Shown here one piece after another: positions 1 through 8,928 of a stretch of DNA of 64,000 nucleotides. Where the stretch lies: the NCBI RefSeq assembly GCF_003290185.1, contig NZ_QNFY01000015.1:62001-126000 (forward strand), in the 5' to 3' direction. Source of the DNA: Chryseobacterium lathyri (lineage in GTDB: Bacteria; Bacteroidota; Bacteroidia; Flavobacteriales; Weeksellaceae). The notes below the pieces were generated by a model. The model did no database searches. It was not told the origin of the DNA and saw only the letters and a list, made by a program, of their open reading frames with translations. Within the stretch, counting starts at the first letter, position 1, and every line of letters begins with the position of its first letter. The position numbers and the translations under genes are program-made.

Positions 1-416
1 CAGAAAATATAGAATAATAGTCCGTCTAAAGAAGTGAACACTCCAACAAGACCGAACTGCATGAGCAGGATCAGACCGTAGAATGTATTTCTGTAGCTTA
101 CATTTTCGTTGAAAGAAGATAAAATAATGATGGGCGTCAAAATATTGGTCAACAATAAAAGAAGCAGACTCATTCCGTCAATTCCGAAATGAAGTGAGCT
201 TTTAATAAACTGCGACCAAGGATAATTGATTTCGTGCTGCAATACACTGTCTACCGTTGGATTAAAATTAAAATCCGCTGTGATGTAGAAAGTAATAAGC
301 ATCTGGACTAATGCAATTCCCAACGCCAAATATTTGCTGGATTTATTTTTCCATGCAAAAACTAATCCCGAACCTACTAGAGGTAATAGTAATAATGTTA
401 ATAATAAACCAGACAT
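1..416 (-). CDS. nuoM: NADH-quinone oxidoreductase subunit M, N-terminal part (cut by window edge)
   Basis: Proton-pumping membrane subunit of respiratory complex I. The reading frame stays open from an ATG at 416 to the window edge, about 138 codons. The protein starts MSGLLLTLLLLPLVGSG, a hydrophobic first helix typical of NuoM, followed by a periplasmic loop and further membrane segments. The ATG overlaps the stop codon of nuoL by one base (TAATG), so the two are translationally coupled. The downstream neighbour would be nuoN, outside the window. The assignment rests on operon position plus the N-terminal membrane pattern, because the conserved core is not visible. Confidence 0.85.
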   Translation of the reverse strand, partial: MSGLLLTLLLLPLVGSGLVFAWKNKSSKYLALGIALVQMLITFYITADFNFNPTVDSVLQHEINYPWSQFIKSSLHFGIDGMSLLLLLLTNILTPIIILSSFNENVSYRNTFYGLILLMQFGLVGVFTSLDGLLFYIF

Positions 417-2329
417 TATTGTAATATAAAGTTAACAATCAGTATAATTCCCACTGCTAAAGACATGATAAGAATATAAGTCTCTACATTTCCGTTTTGG
501 ATACGCTTCATCGCTTTTCCGCTGTCTTCAGCGCCTTCGCCTACGAAGTCTACAAAACGGTCTAAGATCCCTTTATCAAACATCTTTCCTCCGCGTCCTA
601 ATCCTTCAACAGTTTTTACAATCAATGCATTGTAAAGTTCGTCTACATATAATTTCTTAGCAGAAAGCTTTTCCCATCCGGTATAGCTTTCTTCTGCCAG
701 CGCCATCTTTTTCTTTTTTACGTAGGTATTTTTTACGATAAACCATACGGAGAAGAACATCAGCACTGTAGCTCCCAATAATATCATTTCGGTACCAAAC
801 GGAACTCCCGAAAGAGTCGCTTCCATCTGGTTATAACTTTGCTCAGTAAGAACAGGCTTCAGCCATTCCATTAATTTTGCATAATGACCGTGTCCTATGA
901 AGTGAGGAAGGTTAATGAAACCTCCAAGCACTGAAAGGATAGCCAGAACGATCAACGGAAGAGTCATATTGGAAGGGCTTTCGTGTAAGTGATGCTTTTG
1001 ATCTTCCGTACCTCTGAACTCTCCGTGGAATGTCAGGTAGTACAGTCTGAACATATAGGTTGCAGTCATTGCCGCTAAAGCAAATAAAATTACCCAGTAG
1101 ACAGGGTTTTTAGCGAATGCTGCTACTAAAATTTCGTCTTTTGAGATCATCCCTGAAAGTAAAGGGAAACCTGAGATGGCTAATGTTCCGATAAGGAAAG
1201 TAGCATGGGTAATAGGAATGTATTTTTTCAGACCTCCCATGAAACGCATATCCTGCTCGTTGCTCATCGCGTGGATCACAGAACCTGCTCCAAGGAATAA
1301 TAAAGCCTTGAAGAATGCGTGTGTCATTACGTGGAACATCGCTGTAGTATAAGCTCCCAATCCTAAAGCAATGAACATAAATCCAAGCTGTGAAACGGTA
1401 GAGTAGGCCAATACTTTTTTGATGTCGTTCTGACGAAGTGCATAGAATCCAGCCAAAGCAGCTGTTAAGAATCCGATGAATAAAATTCCTCCCTGAACCG
1501 TAGGTGCCAAAGTAAATAAGAAGTTTGATCTTACTACTAAGTAGATACCCGCAGTTACCATCGTTGCCGCGTGGATTAACGCTGAAACAGGAGTTGGTCC
1601 GGCCATCGCATCCGGTAACCATGTATATAAAGGAACCTGAGCAGATTTACCGGTAGCCCCGATAAATAAACTGGCTGTAATAAAGATAATTACTGTTCCG
1701 TCTAATTCAAATTTTGAAGCGTTCTGTGCTACTGTAAGGTAATCTACAGCATTGGTCTGAGAAGCGATCATGAAAATACCGATCAATAATGCAAGGTCAC
1801 CAATTCTGTTCATGATGAAAGCTTTTCTTGCCGCTTTACCGTATTCTTCGTTGGTATACCAGAATCCGATCAACAGGTAAGAACAAAGACCTACACCTTC
1901 CCATCCGATGAACAGGATCAGGTAGTTGCTTCCCATTACCAAAAGTAACATAGAGAAGATGAAAAGATTCAGATAAGTAAAGAACTTATAGAAACCTTTG
2001 TCGTGGCTCATATATCCGATAGAATACAGGTGAATTAAAGATCCGATCCCTGTAATGATCATTACCATCATCAAAGAAAGCTGATCAATCTGGAATCCGA
2101 AATTGATCTGAACTCCGTTTACTGTAAACCATTCAAATGCTTTTACGATAACCGGCTGGCTTTCAGAATTCATATTCATGAAAATACTTACCGCGATACA
2201 GAAAGATCCGAAAACCATTGCTGTAGCCAGAGAGCCTACGAATATTTTTGGAAGATTTTTCCCGAATAAACCGTTAATAAGAAACCCTAAAAGTGGTAAA
2301 AGTACTATTGCATACACTAAATTTTCCAT
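416..2329 (-). CDS. nuoL: NADH-quinone oxidoreductase subunit L
   Basis: Large antiporter-like proton-pumping subunit of complex I at the distal end of the membrane arm, 637 aa, close to the family's usual length. About 15-16 membrane segments are visible. The conserved GWEGVG motif places the key helix-5 glutamate at E144, and GATGKSAQVPLYTWLPDA gives the channel lysine K228 followed by the PTPVSALIHAATMVTAG segment. The C-terminal 100 residues contain the long amphipathic stretch and a final membrane anchor. The gene lies 3 bp after nuoK and overlaps nuoM by one base, so it is part of one continuous transcript. Confidence 0.97.
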   Translation of the reverse strand: MENLVYAIVLLPLLGFLINGLFGKNLPKIFVGSLATAMVFGSFCIAVSIFMNMNSESQPVIVKAFEWFTVNGVQINFGFQIDQLSLMMVMIITGIGSLIHLYSIGYMSHDKGFYKFFTYLNLFIFSMLLLVMGSNYLILFIGWEGVGLCSYLLIGFWYTNEEYGKAARKAFIMNRIGDLALLIGIFMIASQTNAVDYLTVAQNASKFELDGTVIIFITASLFIGATGKSAQVPLYTWLPDAMAGPTPVSALIHAATMVTAGIYLVVRSNFLFTLAPTVQGGILFIGFLTAALAGFYALRQNDIKKVLAYSTVSQLGFMFIALGLGAYTTAMFHVMTHAFFKALLFLGAGSVIHAMSNEQDMRFMGGLKKYIPITHATFLIGTLAISGFPLLSGMISKDEILVAAFAKNPVYWVILFALAAMTATYMFRLYYLTFHGEFRGTEDQKHHLHESPSNMTLPLIVLAILSVLGGFINLPHFIGHGHYAKLMEWLKPVLTEQSYNQMEATLSGVPFGTEMILLGATVLMFFSVWFIVKNTYVKKKKMALAEESYTGWEKLSAKKLYVDELYNALIVKTVEGLGRGGKMFDKGILDRFVDFVGEGAEDSGKAMKRIQNGNVETYILIMSLAVGIILIVNFILQ

Positions 2330-2332
2330 TCC

Positions 2333-2662
2333 TTATCCTCTTAATTTATTAAATATACTAACATCTACAGAACGGGTATTTCTATACAGCATAGCAATAA
2401 TTGCCAGACCTACCGCTACTTCAGCGGCGGCTACCACCATAATGAAGAAAACTAAAAGCTGTCCGTCTCCGTTTCCTTTATATGCTGAAAAAGCAGCCAA
2501 TAAAAGGTTTACAGAATTCAGCATAAGCTCTACACAGCCCAAAATAACAATAGCGTTTTTTCTCAGCAATACTCCCAACACTCCCAGACAGAACAATACT
2601 GAAGAAAGAATGATGAAATAATTCAGAGGGACGCTTTGTATAAATGTATTTACTTCTCCCAT
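2333..2662 (-). CDS. nuoK: NADH-quinone oxidoreductase subunit K
   Basis: Small three-helix membrane subunit of complex I (109 aa) on the proton path between the quinone site and the antiporter subunits. Two membrane-buried glutamates of the family can be seen: E45 in GCVELMLNSVNLLL and E81 in AAAEVAVGLAI. It sits 4 bp after nuoJ and 3 bp before nuoL, which fits coupled translation inside the operon. Confidence 0.96.
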   Translation of the reverse strand: MGEVNTFIQSVPLNYFIILSSVLFCLGVLGVLLRKNAIVILGCVELMLNSVNLLLAAFSAYKGNGDGQLLVFFIMVVAAAEVAVGLAIIAMLYRNTRSVDVSIFNKLRG

Positions 2663-2666
2663 AATT

Positions 2667-3164
2667 TTATAAATCTTTTTTACCGATTAATACCGCACCT
2701 ACAATACCTGCCAAAATAAGGATGGATGCAAGCTCAAACGGCAAAACATATTCGTTAAACAAAAGCCTTCCCAGATTTTTCGTAAGACCCACACCTTTGT
2801 CTACATTTTCAACAACAATGTGGTTGTCCTGAACACCTCTGAATACGCCTAAAACCCCAATTAATAAAAGACCGGCTGTAAAAACTCCGACAAATTTTAA
2901 AGTATTGCCCTTCTTACTTTCGTCTTCTTTATTAAGATTAAGCATCATCAGGATATAAAGGAATAATACCATGATGGCTCCGGCATACACTATAATCTGG
3001 ATGATGGCAAGGAATTGTGCATTCAGAAGGATATACATCCCTGCAATGGAAAACATCGTAACAATTAATGACAAAACAGCATAAAGAGGATTTCTTGCAA
3101 ACACAAAGTAAACCGCACTTGCCACTGCTAAAAACGCCACCAAGAAAAATAAAATCTGATCCAT
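2667..3164 (-). CDS. nuoJ: NADH-quinone oxidoreductase subunit J
   Basis: Membrane subunit of complex I, 165 aa with five predicted helices. The N-terminal half contains the family pattern NPLYAVLSLIVTMFSIAGMYILL and then the segment AIIQIIVYAGAIMVLFLYILMML, which is part of the flexible helix-3 region of NuoJ. The last helix ends in VGAVLIGKKDL. The start codon overlaps the nuoI stop by one base, and the gene is followed closely by nuoK. Confidence 0.96.
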   Translation of the reverse strand: MDQILFFLVAFLAVASAVYFVFARNPLYAVLSLIVTMFSIAGMYILLNAQFLAIIQIIVYAGAIMVLFLYILMMLNLNKEDESKKGNTLKFVGVFTAGLLLIGVLGVFRGVQDNHIVVENVDKGVGLTKNLGRLLFNEYVLPFELASILILAGIVGAVLIGKKDL

Positions 3165-3721
3165 TATTTTACCGCATTTTTTTGTTTCTCGGACTGTCTT
3201 GTCGTAATGTCAATCCTTTCATTTATTTTTTCAACCAACTTATCTTTTCCGTAGATGAAAGAACCTCTGTTAGTTTCCACATCTACCAATCTGTCTGTAA
3301 GATAGATGGCAGATTTCGGACAGGCTTCTTCACACATTCCGCAGAAAATACATCTCAGCATATTGATTTCATATACTGATGCATATTTTTCTTCTCTGTA
3401 AAGGTGTTTTTCTTCCTTCGTTCTTTCAGCAGAAGTCATCGTAATAGCTTCTGCAGGACAGGCTACAGCACAAAGTCCGCAAGCTGTACATCTTTCTCTG
3501 CCTTCCTCGTCTCTTTTCAGAACGTGCTGACCTCTCCAGATGGTAGTTCTTGGCTTTTGTACCTCAGGATACGAATATACTGCGGGAGCTCCTTTTATCA
3601 CGGTTCTTACAGCATGCTTGAATGTAATCCCCATCCCTGTAAAGATAGCAGGAAGGTAGATTTTTTCAGCAAGGGTCATTTCTTTATTGGAAACAACTTT
3701 TGATCTGTTTGTAAGTTTCAT
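3164..3721 (-). CDS. nuoI: NADH-quinone oxidoreductase subunit I (two 4Fe-4S clusters)
   Basis: Ferredoxin-like peripheral subunit that passes electrons from the NuoG side to NuoB; 185 aa. Two CxxCxxCxxxCP motifs are present: C78-C81-C84-C88 and C124-C127-C130-C134, the usual ligands of clusters N6a and N6b. The N-terminal 40 residues form the helix that lies on the membrane arm. Upstream, towards nuoH, a 112-bp gap contains a heptad repeat element, so expression of nuoI onwards could differ from nuoH. Confidence 0.96.
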   Translation of the reverse strand: MKLTNRSKVVSNKEMTLAEKIYLPAIFTGMGITFKHAVRTVIKGAPAVYSYPEVQKPRTTIWRGQHVLKRDEEGRERCTACGLCAVACPAEAITMTSAERTKEEKHLYREEKYASVYEINMLRCIFCGMCEEACPKSAIYLTDRLVDVETNRGSFIYGKDKLVEKINERIDITTRQSEKQKNAVK

Positions 3722-3728
3722 TTAATTA

Positions 3729-3822
3729 TAGATGTTAGATGTTAGACGTTAGATGTTAGAAGATGGAAGCGGGAAGTTCTTACCCGGATCACCAAATTAT
3801 CACATCATCACATCATCTCATT
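3729..3822. repeat. Heptad-periodic intergenic repeat with complementary right arm
   Basis: The gap between nuoH and nuoI starts with five consecutive 7-bp units: TAGATGT twice, TAGACGT, TAGATGT, TAGAAGA (3729-3763). At 3797-3822 a second run is rich in CATCATCA-type units that are roughly complementary to the first. The two arms could fold into a long imperfect hairpin in the nuo mRNA. Seven is not a multiple of three, so coding does not explain the period. The same architecture recurs at 4916, 8814, 10152 and 12143. Confidence 0.75.
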
Positions 3823-3833
3823 TTCAAATTATT

Positions 3834-4898
3834 CTAGTTTGCAAATGCTAAAATTACAGCTCCTGTAATCAGCAGGTTTACCAATGCCATTGGGATAAGC
3901 GTTTTCCATCCTAAGTGCATCAATTGGTCATATCTAAATCTTGGAAGCGTCCATCTGATCCACATGAAGATCAGAATTCCGATTACCGTTTTTGTTAAGA
4001 ATGCTACGATACTCAAAATTCCTGCAGCGTTTTCGCCCCAGTTCTGAGTTACCCATTCAATTCCCGGATAGTTGTATCCACCGAAGAAAAGAACGACCAT
4101 GAAAGCATTGGAGATAAACATGTTTACGTATTCACCGAACATGTATAAACCTAACTTCATTGATGAGTATTCTGTAGAATATCCTGTTACAAGCTCAGAT
4201 TCACATTCAGGTAAATCGAAAGGGTGTCTGTTGGTTTCTGCCAAAGCTGCCACAAAGAATACAAGGAAAGCGATTGGCTGATAGAAAATATTCCAGTTCA
4301 GTCCGGAAACCCAGGGAATAACTCCCCAAAGTTTTCCTGTCGTTTGGCTTTCAGTAATTTCTTTTAAGTCTAAACTTCCCGTCATCATAATGATAGAAAG
4401 TAAAGCTAATCCCATCGCCAATTCGTAAGAAATCATCTGTGAAGAAGCACGGATAGCTCCTAATAATGAATATTTGTTATTCGAAGCCCAACCTCCGATC
4501 ATGATTCCGTATACACCGATTGAGGCCATTCCGATGATGAAAAGTACCCCAACGTCGATGTTGGCAACCTGTAAATCAAAAGAAGTACCTGCAATATTTA
4601 AACTTTTACCCCAAGGAATAACTGCTCCTGTGATTAGTGAAATAAACATAACCAATGCCGGTCCCAGCACGAAAAGAAATTTTTCTGCATTGGCAGGGGT
4701 AAAATCTTCCTTAAAGAAAAACTTTCCACCGTCAGCAAGAGGCTGCAGCAATCCGAAAGGTCCGGCTCTGTTGGGACCAATTCTATCCTGCATGATAGAC
4801 GCTACTTTTCTTTCTGCCCAGGTAGAGTAGGCGGCTATCGTAAGAGACAGCAGGAAAAGTGCCAGTACAAGTATAAGTTTAAATGTTAGTAAATCCAT
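3834..4898 (-). CDS. nuoH: NADH-quinone oxidoreductase subunit H
   Basis: Eight-helix membrane subunit that forms the floor of the quinone chamber of complex I, 354 aa. It has the family signature AERKVASIMQDRIGPNRAGP (about residues 27-46) and the conserved cytoplasmic loop with NRHPFDLPECESELVTGY and the following EYSSMKLGLYMFGEY, which carries the acidic residues of the E-channel. It is flanked on both sides by heptad repeat elements rather than by overlapping genes, unlike most members of this operon. Confidence 0.97.
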   Translation of the reverse strand: MDLLTFKLILVLALFLLSLTIAAYSTWAERKVASIMQDRIGPNRAGPFGLLQPLADGGKFFFKEDFTPANAEKFLFVLGPALVMFISLITGAVIPWGKSLNIAGTSFDLQVANIDVGVLFIIGMASIGVYGIMIGGWASNNKYSLLGAIRASSQMISYELAMGLALLSIIMMTGSLDLKEITESQTTGKLWGVIPWVSGLNWNIFYQPIAFLVFFVAALAETNRHPFDLPECESELVTGYSTEYSSMKLGLYMFGEYVNMFISNAFMVVLFFGGYNYPGIEWVTQNWGENAAGILSIVAFLTKTVIGILIFMWIRWTLPRFRYDQLMHLGWKTLIPMALVNLLITGAVILAFAN

Positions 4899-4915
4899 TT
4901 TTTATTTAGATATTA

Positions 4916-4985
4916 AGATGTCAGATGCTGGATATCAGATTTAAAATCTATTGTCTGAAGTCTGGTGTCTGAAATCTGATGTCTT
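4916..4985. repeat. 70-bp element of ten exact 7-bp units (inverted heptad repeat)
   Basis: The whole 70 bp between nuoG and nuoH divides into ten heptads without a remainder. The first units are of the form AGATGTC, AGATGCT, GGATATC, AGATTTA. The last are TTGTCTG, AAGTCTG, GTGTCTG, AAATCTG, ATGTCTT, which are reverse-complement-like to the left set. The element can therefore fold into a hairpin whose helix is built of degenerate 7-mers. The element ends 5 bp before the last base of the nuoG reading frame. Function is unknown; a role in mRNA folding or stability between operon segments is an inference. Confidence 0.85.
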
Positions 4986-4990
4986 ATTAA

Positions 4991-5989
4991 TTATTTTTCG
5001 TCTTTTTCACTGATTTCTTTTGCCATAGGATTGTCTAATACTCTTAGCTCATCCTTTGGTTTTTCATAGTGGTTCAATGAAATTACTGAGTGTCTGTCGA
5101 TATGTCTAGGACCTTCGATGTTCCAGTCAGAAAGTTCTTTTCTTTCGAAACGACAAGTGTCGCAGATGAATTCTTCCACCTCTCCCCATTGGTCTTTTCT
5201 GGCAGTAACTCTTATGATTTCATCACCTTTCATCCAAACTACAGCTTTTCCTGAACATTTATCACATTTGCAGGTAGCATTCATTGGTTTTGTGAACCAG
5301 ACTCTGCTTGCAAAACGGGAAGTCCTGTCTGTTAAGGCTCCAACCGGACAAACATCAATAATGTTTCCGATGAAGTCGTTATCCAAAGCTTTATTTAAAT
5401 AAGTAGAAATTTCAGCGTGATCTCCTCTGAATAGAATTCCGTGTTCTCTTTCACCTGTTAACTGGTTGGCAGCCAATACACATCTTGCACAAAGAATACA
5501 ACGGTTCATATTCAGCTTGATATTCGGACCAAGATCATCTGCTTCGTACGTATTTCTTTCAAATTCGGTTCTGGTTTCAAGGTTTCCATGCTCATATCCA
5601 AGATCTTGAAGGTGACATTCACCGGCCTGGTCGCAGATAGGGCAGTCCAGAGGGTGGTTCACCAATAGAAATTCGGTAACGGCTTTTCTGCCTTCCTGAG
5701 CTTTTTCGGAAGAAAGATTTTTCACTTCCATACCATCCATCACGTTAGTTCTGCAACTCGCGACTAGTTTTGGCATAGGGCGCGGATCTGCTTCGGAACC
5801 TTTTGAAACTTCAACCAAGCAAGTTCTACATCTCCCTCCACTGGTTTCCAATTTGCTGTAATAGCACATTGCAGGAGGTACAGATTTTCCACCGATTTGT
5901 CTGGCTGCTTCCAAAATAGAAGTTCCAGGCAAAACTTCAGTAGTCTGTCCGTCTATAGTTATTTTGAATTTTTTAACCTCTTCGCTCAT
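4991..5989 (-). CDS. nuoG: NADH-quinone oxidoreductase subunit G, short flavobacterial form
   Basis: Iron-sulphur subunit of complex I. Only 332 aa, against roughly 700-900 in proteobacteria, because the molybdopterin-oxidoreductase-like C-terminal domain is missing. Visible ligands: the 2Fe-2S ferredoxin domain (C42, C54, C57, C79), the N5 cluster (H112, C116, C119, C125 in HPLDCPICDQAGEC), an N4-type 4Fe-4S site (C164, C167, C170, C214) and a cysteine-rich tail (C240, C245, C276, C279). The reading frame is clean and ends in an ordinary charged tail. From what is known of flavobacteria this is the normal form, not a broken gene. Confidence 0.9.
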   Translation of the reverse strand: MSEEVKKFKITIDGQTTEVLPGTSILEAARQIGGKSVPPAMCYYSKLETSGGRCRTCLVEVSKGSEADPRPMPKLVASCRTNVMDGMEVKNLSSEKAQEGRKAVTEFLLVNHPLDCPICDQAGECHLQDLGYEHGNLETRTEFERNTYEADDLGPNIKLNMNRCILCARCVLAANQLTGEREHGILFRGDHAEISTYLNKALDNDFIGNIIDVCPVGALTDRTSRFASRVWFTKPMNATCKCDKCSGKAVVWMKGDEIIRVTARKDQWGEVEEFICDTCRFERKELSDWNIEGPRHIDRHSVISLNHYEKPKDELRVLDNPMAKEISEKDEK

Positions 5990-6032
5990 ATTCTATGCTT
6001 TCGCTTATGCTTTTAAGGCGTTAAGCTATATT

Positions 6033-6911
6033 TTAATTATACTTCTTCGTGTTAAATGTATATCCGACTCCTGCAAGGACCTGTCCGAAAACAAAATCCT
6101 GACGGGCTTTATCCGGCTTGTTATTTAATGTAGTTTTAATATCCCACATATTGATATATCCTGCTTTTGCCTCTGCCCTGATCATCCAGTTTTTCCAGAA
6201 AACCATGTTAAGGCTGGTTCTAAGATCGGTTCCCATACCTGCAACGTGAAAACGGTCGCTTCTTTCATTTCCAAAAAGCTTGATGTTACTTTTAGGAAAC
6301 ATCACCCCGATTCCTGCTCCATAAGACCATACCAGATCTATATTTTTCTTATGAATAAGGTTCCTGTATTTCTCAAGACCCAAATTTTCATAATTAAGCC
6401 CGTCTGTATGCTCGAAAGTAAGAAACTGTGTATCAGCTAAATTAACCTGTCCGTTCTGTACCATTCCTGCATATTTAGGATCTGAAATTGTACCTGAAAA
6501 ATCAACCGTCTGGTCCTGTTTCATTACATATTTCATATGATCTATCCCTAAAACAAGGGCTAAATTATCTTTGATAAAATATCCCAGTCTGAAATTGTAC
6601 TGCGTTACGGTAAACCAGCTTGGATCGATATAAACGATTCCGAACTTGGTAGGTTTATCTCTTGCCTGTACGTTATTCAGCTGGAAATCATAACCGTTTC
6701 CTGTAAAATGGATATCGGAATTGCTAAAAGCTCCTCTGTTCCATCCGTAAAAAACAAACACCTGGCCTTTCTTGCTCAAAGGATTGGGTTTCTGCTTTTT
6801 CTCTTTCTTTGGAGCTACCTCCAATTTATATTCTTTGTCTAATGTATCCTGTTTTACCTGCCCGAAAGCAAACCCCGACATCATTAAGCCGACAACCAAT
6901 AACTTCTTCAT
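6033..6911 (-). CDS. Outer-membrane beta-barrel protein inside the nuo operon
   Basis: 292 aa. A signal peptide (MKKLLVVGLMMSGFAFG, cleavage near residue 18) is followed by a lysine-rich linker. The rest is amphipathic beta-strand pattern with aromatic ends (for example VFVFYGWNRGAF, YNFRLGYFIKDNLALVLGIDH) and a C-terminal strand AGVGYTFNTKKYN, as in small outer-membrane porin-like barrels. It is inserted between nuoF (9 bp upstream) and nuoG (43 bp downstream) on the same strand, so it should be co-transcribed with complex I although it cannot be part of that inner-membrane enzyme. Its function is not recognised. Confidence 0.8.
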   Translation of the reverse strand: MKKLLVVGLMMSGFAFGQVKQDTLDKEYKLEVAPKKEKKQKPNPLSKKGQVFVFYGWNRGAFSNSDIHFTGNGYDFQLNNVQARDKPTKFGIVYIDPSWFTVTQYNFRLGYFIKDNLALVLGIDHMKYVMKQDQTVDFSGTISDPKYAGMVQNGQVNLADTQFLTFEHTDGLNYENLGLEKYRNLIHKKNIDLVWSYGAGIGVMFPKSNIKLFGNERSDRFHVAGMGTDLRTSLNMVFWKNWMIRAEAKAGYINMWDIKTTLNNKPDKARQDFVFGQVLAGVGYTFNTKKYN

Positions 6912-6919
6912 TTTTTTAG

Positions 6920-8278
6920 CTATGCATTTTTTTCAACAGCCGGAATCGGATCAGCATAATTAGCCAATCCATAATTTTGTGTCTGAGACAGCTCAGGGTT
7001 TTTAATGTGCCATTCAAATTCATCTCTGAAATGGCGGATCGCTGCTGCAACCGGCCAAGCTGCTGCATCACCCAACGGACAGATCGTGTTTCCTTCGATC
7101 TTTCTTTGTATATCCCAAAGAAGGTCAATGTCTTCCATTTTTCCTTCTCCTTTTTCAATCTTCTTTAAAATTTTGTACATCCATCCTGTACCTTCACGGC
7201 AAGGGGTACATTGTCCGCAACTTTCGTGATTGTAGAATCTTGCCAAAGTCATGGTATGTTCTACGATACACTGATCTTCATCCAAAACGATGAAACCTCC
7301 TGAACCCATCATGGTTCCGGTAGCAAAACCACCATCTGCCAGTGATTCGTAGTTCATGTATCTAGGTTCTCCGTTTACGGTTCTCAACAATAAATTGGCA
7401 GGAACGATAGGAACAGAACTTCCTCCAGGAATACAGGCTTTCAGTCTTTTCCCGTCTTTGATACCACCACAGTATTCATCAGAATAGATGAATTCTTCAA
7501 CAGTGATCGTCATATCAATTTCATAAACTCCAGGTTTGTTGATATTTCCGCAAGCAGAAATCAATTTTGTACCTGTAGATCTTCCAACTCCTATTTTTGC
7601 GTATTCAGCTCCTGTAATATCAATAATCGGAACGATAGCTGCAATAGATTCCACGTTGTTTACCACCGTTGGTCTTTCCCAAAGTCCTTTTACAGCCGGG
7701 AATGGTGGTTTTAACCTTGGATTTCCTCTTTTACCTTCAAGGGATTCAAGCAATGCAGTTTCTTCACCGCAGATATAAGCTCCTCCTCCTCTCTGAACGT
7801 AAATTTCACAGTCAAAACCGGTTCCTAAAATATTTTTACCTAAAAATCCTGCCGCTTTAGCTTCTTCAATAGCTTCCTCCAAAATATCAGGAATCCATGA
7901 GTATTCTCCACGGATGTAGATATAAGAAACATTGGAACCTAAACAGTAAGAGGATATAAGCATTCCTTCGATCAGCAAATGAGGAAGAAACTCCATCAGA
8001 TATCTGTCTTTGAAAGTTCCCGGCTCAGATTCATCAGCATTGACAACAAGGTGTCTTGGCACGCCTTCTGGTTTTGCCAGAAAGCTCCATTTCATTCCTG
8101 TTGGGAATCCGGCTCCACCACGTCCACGAAGTCCTGAAGCTTTTACTTCTTCAAGAATTTCATCGGGGGTCATTTTCAAGGCTTTTTCTGCTGCGGTGTA
8201 ACCTCCCTGTTTGCGGTAAGTTTCAAAGTAGCGAATACCTTCTATATGTGCATCTTTAAGTAAAAGTTTTTTACTCAT
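6920..8278 (-). CDS. nuoF: NADH-quinone oxidoreductase subunit F (NADH and FMN binding)
   Basis: The electron entry subunit of complex I: it oxidises NADH through FMN and holds 4Fe-4S cluster N3. 452 aa. The NADH/FMN-binding glycine-rich motif GRGGAGFPTG is at residues 52-61, a second conserved stretch GGGAYICGEETALLESLEG follows, and the cluster ligands lie in ESCGQCTPCREG and CPLGDAAAW near the C-terminus. The gene is 12 bp downstream of nuoE. Confidence 0.97.
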   Translation of the reverse strand: MSKKLLLKDAHIEGIRYFETYRKQGGYTAAEKALKMTPDEILEEVKASGLRGRGGAGFPTGMKWSFLAKPEGVPRHLVVNADESEPGTFKDRYLMEFLPHLLIEGMLISSYCLGSNVSYIYIRGEYSWIPDILEEAIEEAKAAGFLGKNILGTGFDCEIYVQRGGGAYICGEETALLESLEGKRGNPRLKPPFPAVKGLWERPTVVNNVESIAAIVPIIDITGAEYAKIGVGRSTGTKLISACGNINKPGVYEIDMTITVEEFIYSDEYCGGIKDGKRLKACIPGGSSVPIVPANLLLRTVNGEPRYMNYESLADGGFATGTMMGSGGFIVLDEDQCIVEHTMTLARFYNHESCGQCTPCREGTGWMYKILKKIEKGEGKMEDIDLLWDIQRKIEGNTICPLGDAAAWPVAAAIRHFRDEFEWHIKNPELSQTQNYGLANYADPIPAVEKNA

Positions 8279-8290
8279 CGTATATTTTAA

Positions 8291-8800
8291 TTAATCTAAA
8301 GCAACTTGTCCCTGTCTGCAAAGATCAAGGATTTCGTCTACTTTTTCTATCGTTAAATTTTCATGAAAGAATTTTCCTAACTGCATCATTGGTGCATATC
8401 CGCAAGCTCCGAGGCATTCAGCAGGTTTTAGGGTAAACATACCGTCTTCAGTAGTTTCTCCGTCTTTAATGTTCAGCTTGGTTCTGATATGATCAAGGAT
8501 CTTTTCGCTTCCGCAAACCATACATGGCCCTGTTCTGCACACTTCCAAAACATATTTACCAACCGGCTTCATATTGAACATGGTATAAAAAGTAGCTACT
8601 TCATATACTTCAATTGGCTTAATACTTAATAATTCAGCAACATAATCCATTACAGGAACGTCTAACCATCCTCCGAATTCTTTCTGTGCTAAGTGAAGTA
8701 CAGGAAGAAGAGCAGACTTTTGTCTTCCCTCAGGATATCTTGCGATAATTTTGTGTACCTGTTCTAAACTTTCCGGTTTAAAAGCTATTGTTTCGCTCAT
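8291..8800 (-). CDS. nuoE: NADH-quinone oxidoreductase subunit E (2Fe-2S)
   Basis: Thioredoxin-fold partner of NuoF carrying the 2Fe-2S cluster N1a, 169 aa. The ligands are C88 and C93 (CRTGPCMVCG) and C129 and C133 (ECLGACGYAP), and the N-terminal helical motif VYEVATFYTMF is typical. A 128-bp gap with a heptad repeat separates it from nuoD upstream. Confidence 0.96.
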   Translation of the reverse strand: MSETIAFKPESLEQVHKIIARYPEGRQKSALLPVLHLAQKEFGGWLDVPVMDYVAELLSIKPIEVYEVATFYTMFNMKPVGKYVLEVCRTGPCMVCGSEKILDHIRTKLNIKDGETTEDGMFTLKPAECLGACGYAPMMQLGKFFHENLTIEKVDEILDLCRQGQVALD

Positions 8801-8813
8801 TTTTTATCTAAGA

Positions 8814-8925
8814 TTAAAGAGTAAAGAACAAAGAAAAAAGATTCTGAAGTCCGTTATTCTAAATTCGTATTTATATTGGGTTGAAGAAAGTCTTTTATCT
8901 TTCTTCTTTTATCTTTTTGTCTAAT
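8814..8925. repeat. Heptad-periodic inverted repeat between nuoD and nuoE
   Basis: Left arm at 8814-8841: four 7-bp units ending in AAGA (TTAAAGA, GTAAAGA, ACAAAGA, AAAAAGA). Right arm at 8891-8925: units TCTTTTA, TCTTTCT, TCTTTTA, TCTTTTT, GTCTAAT, the reverse complement class of the left arm. The roughly 50 bp in between show no clear period. The core sequence differs from the other heptad elements but the layout is the same. Confidence 0.8.
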
Positions 8926-8928
8926 GTA

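Noticed and set aside
3729..3763. Heptad arrays as CRISPR or IS remnants
   Set aside because: Units are 7 bp and contiguous, without spacers, cas genes, transposase or target duplications.
4991..5989. NuoG as a truncated pseudogene
   Set aside because: All N-terminal cluster ligands are intact, the frame is clean and the short form is normal in flavobacteria.
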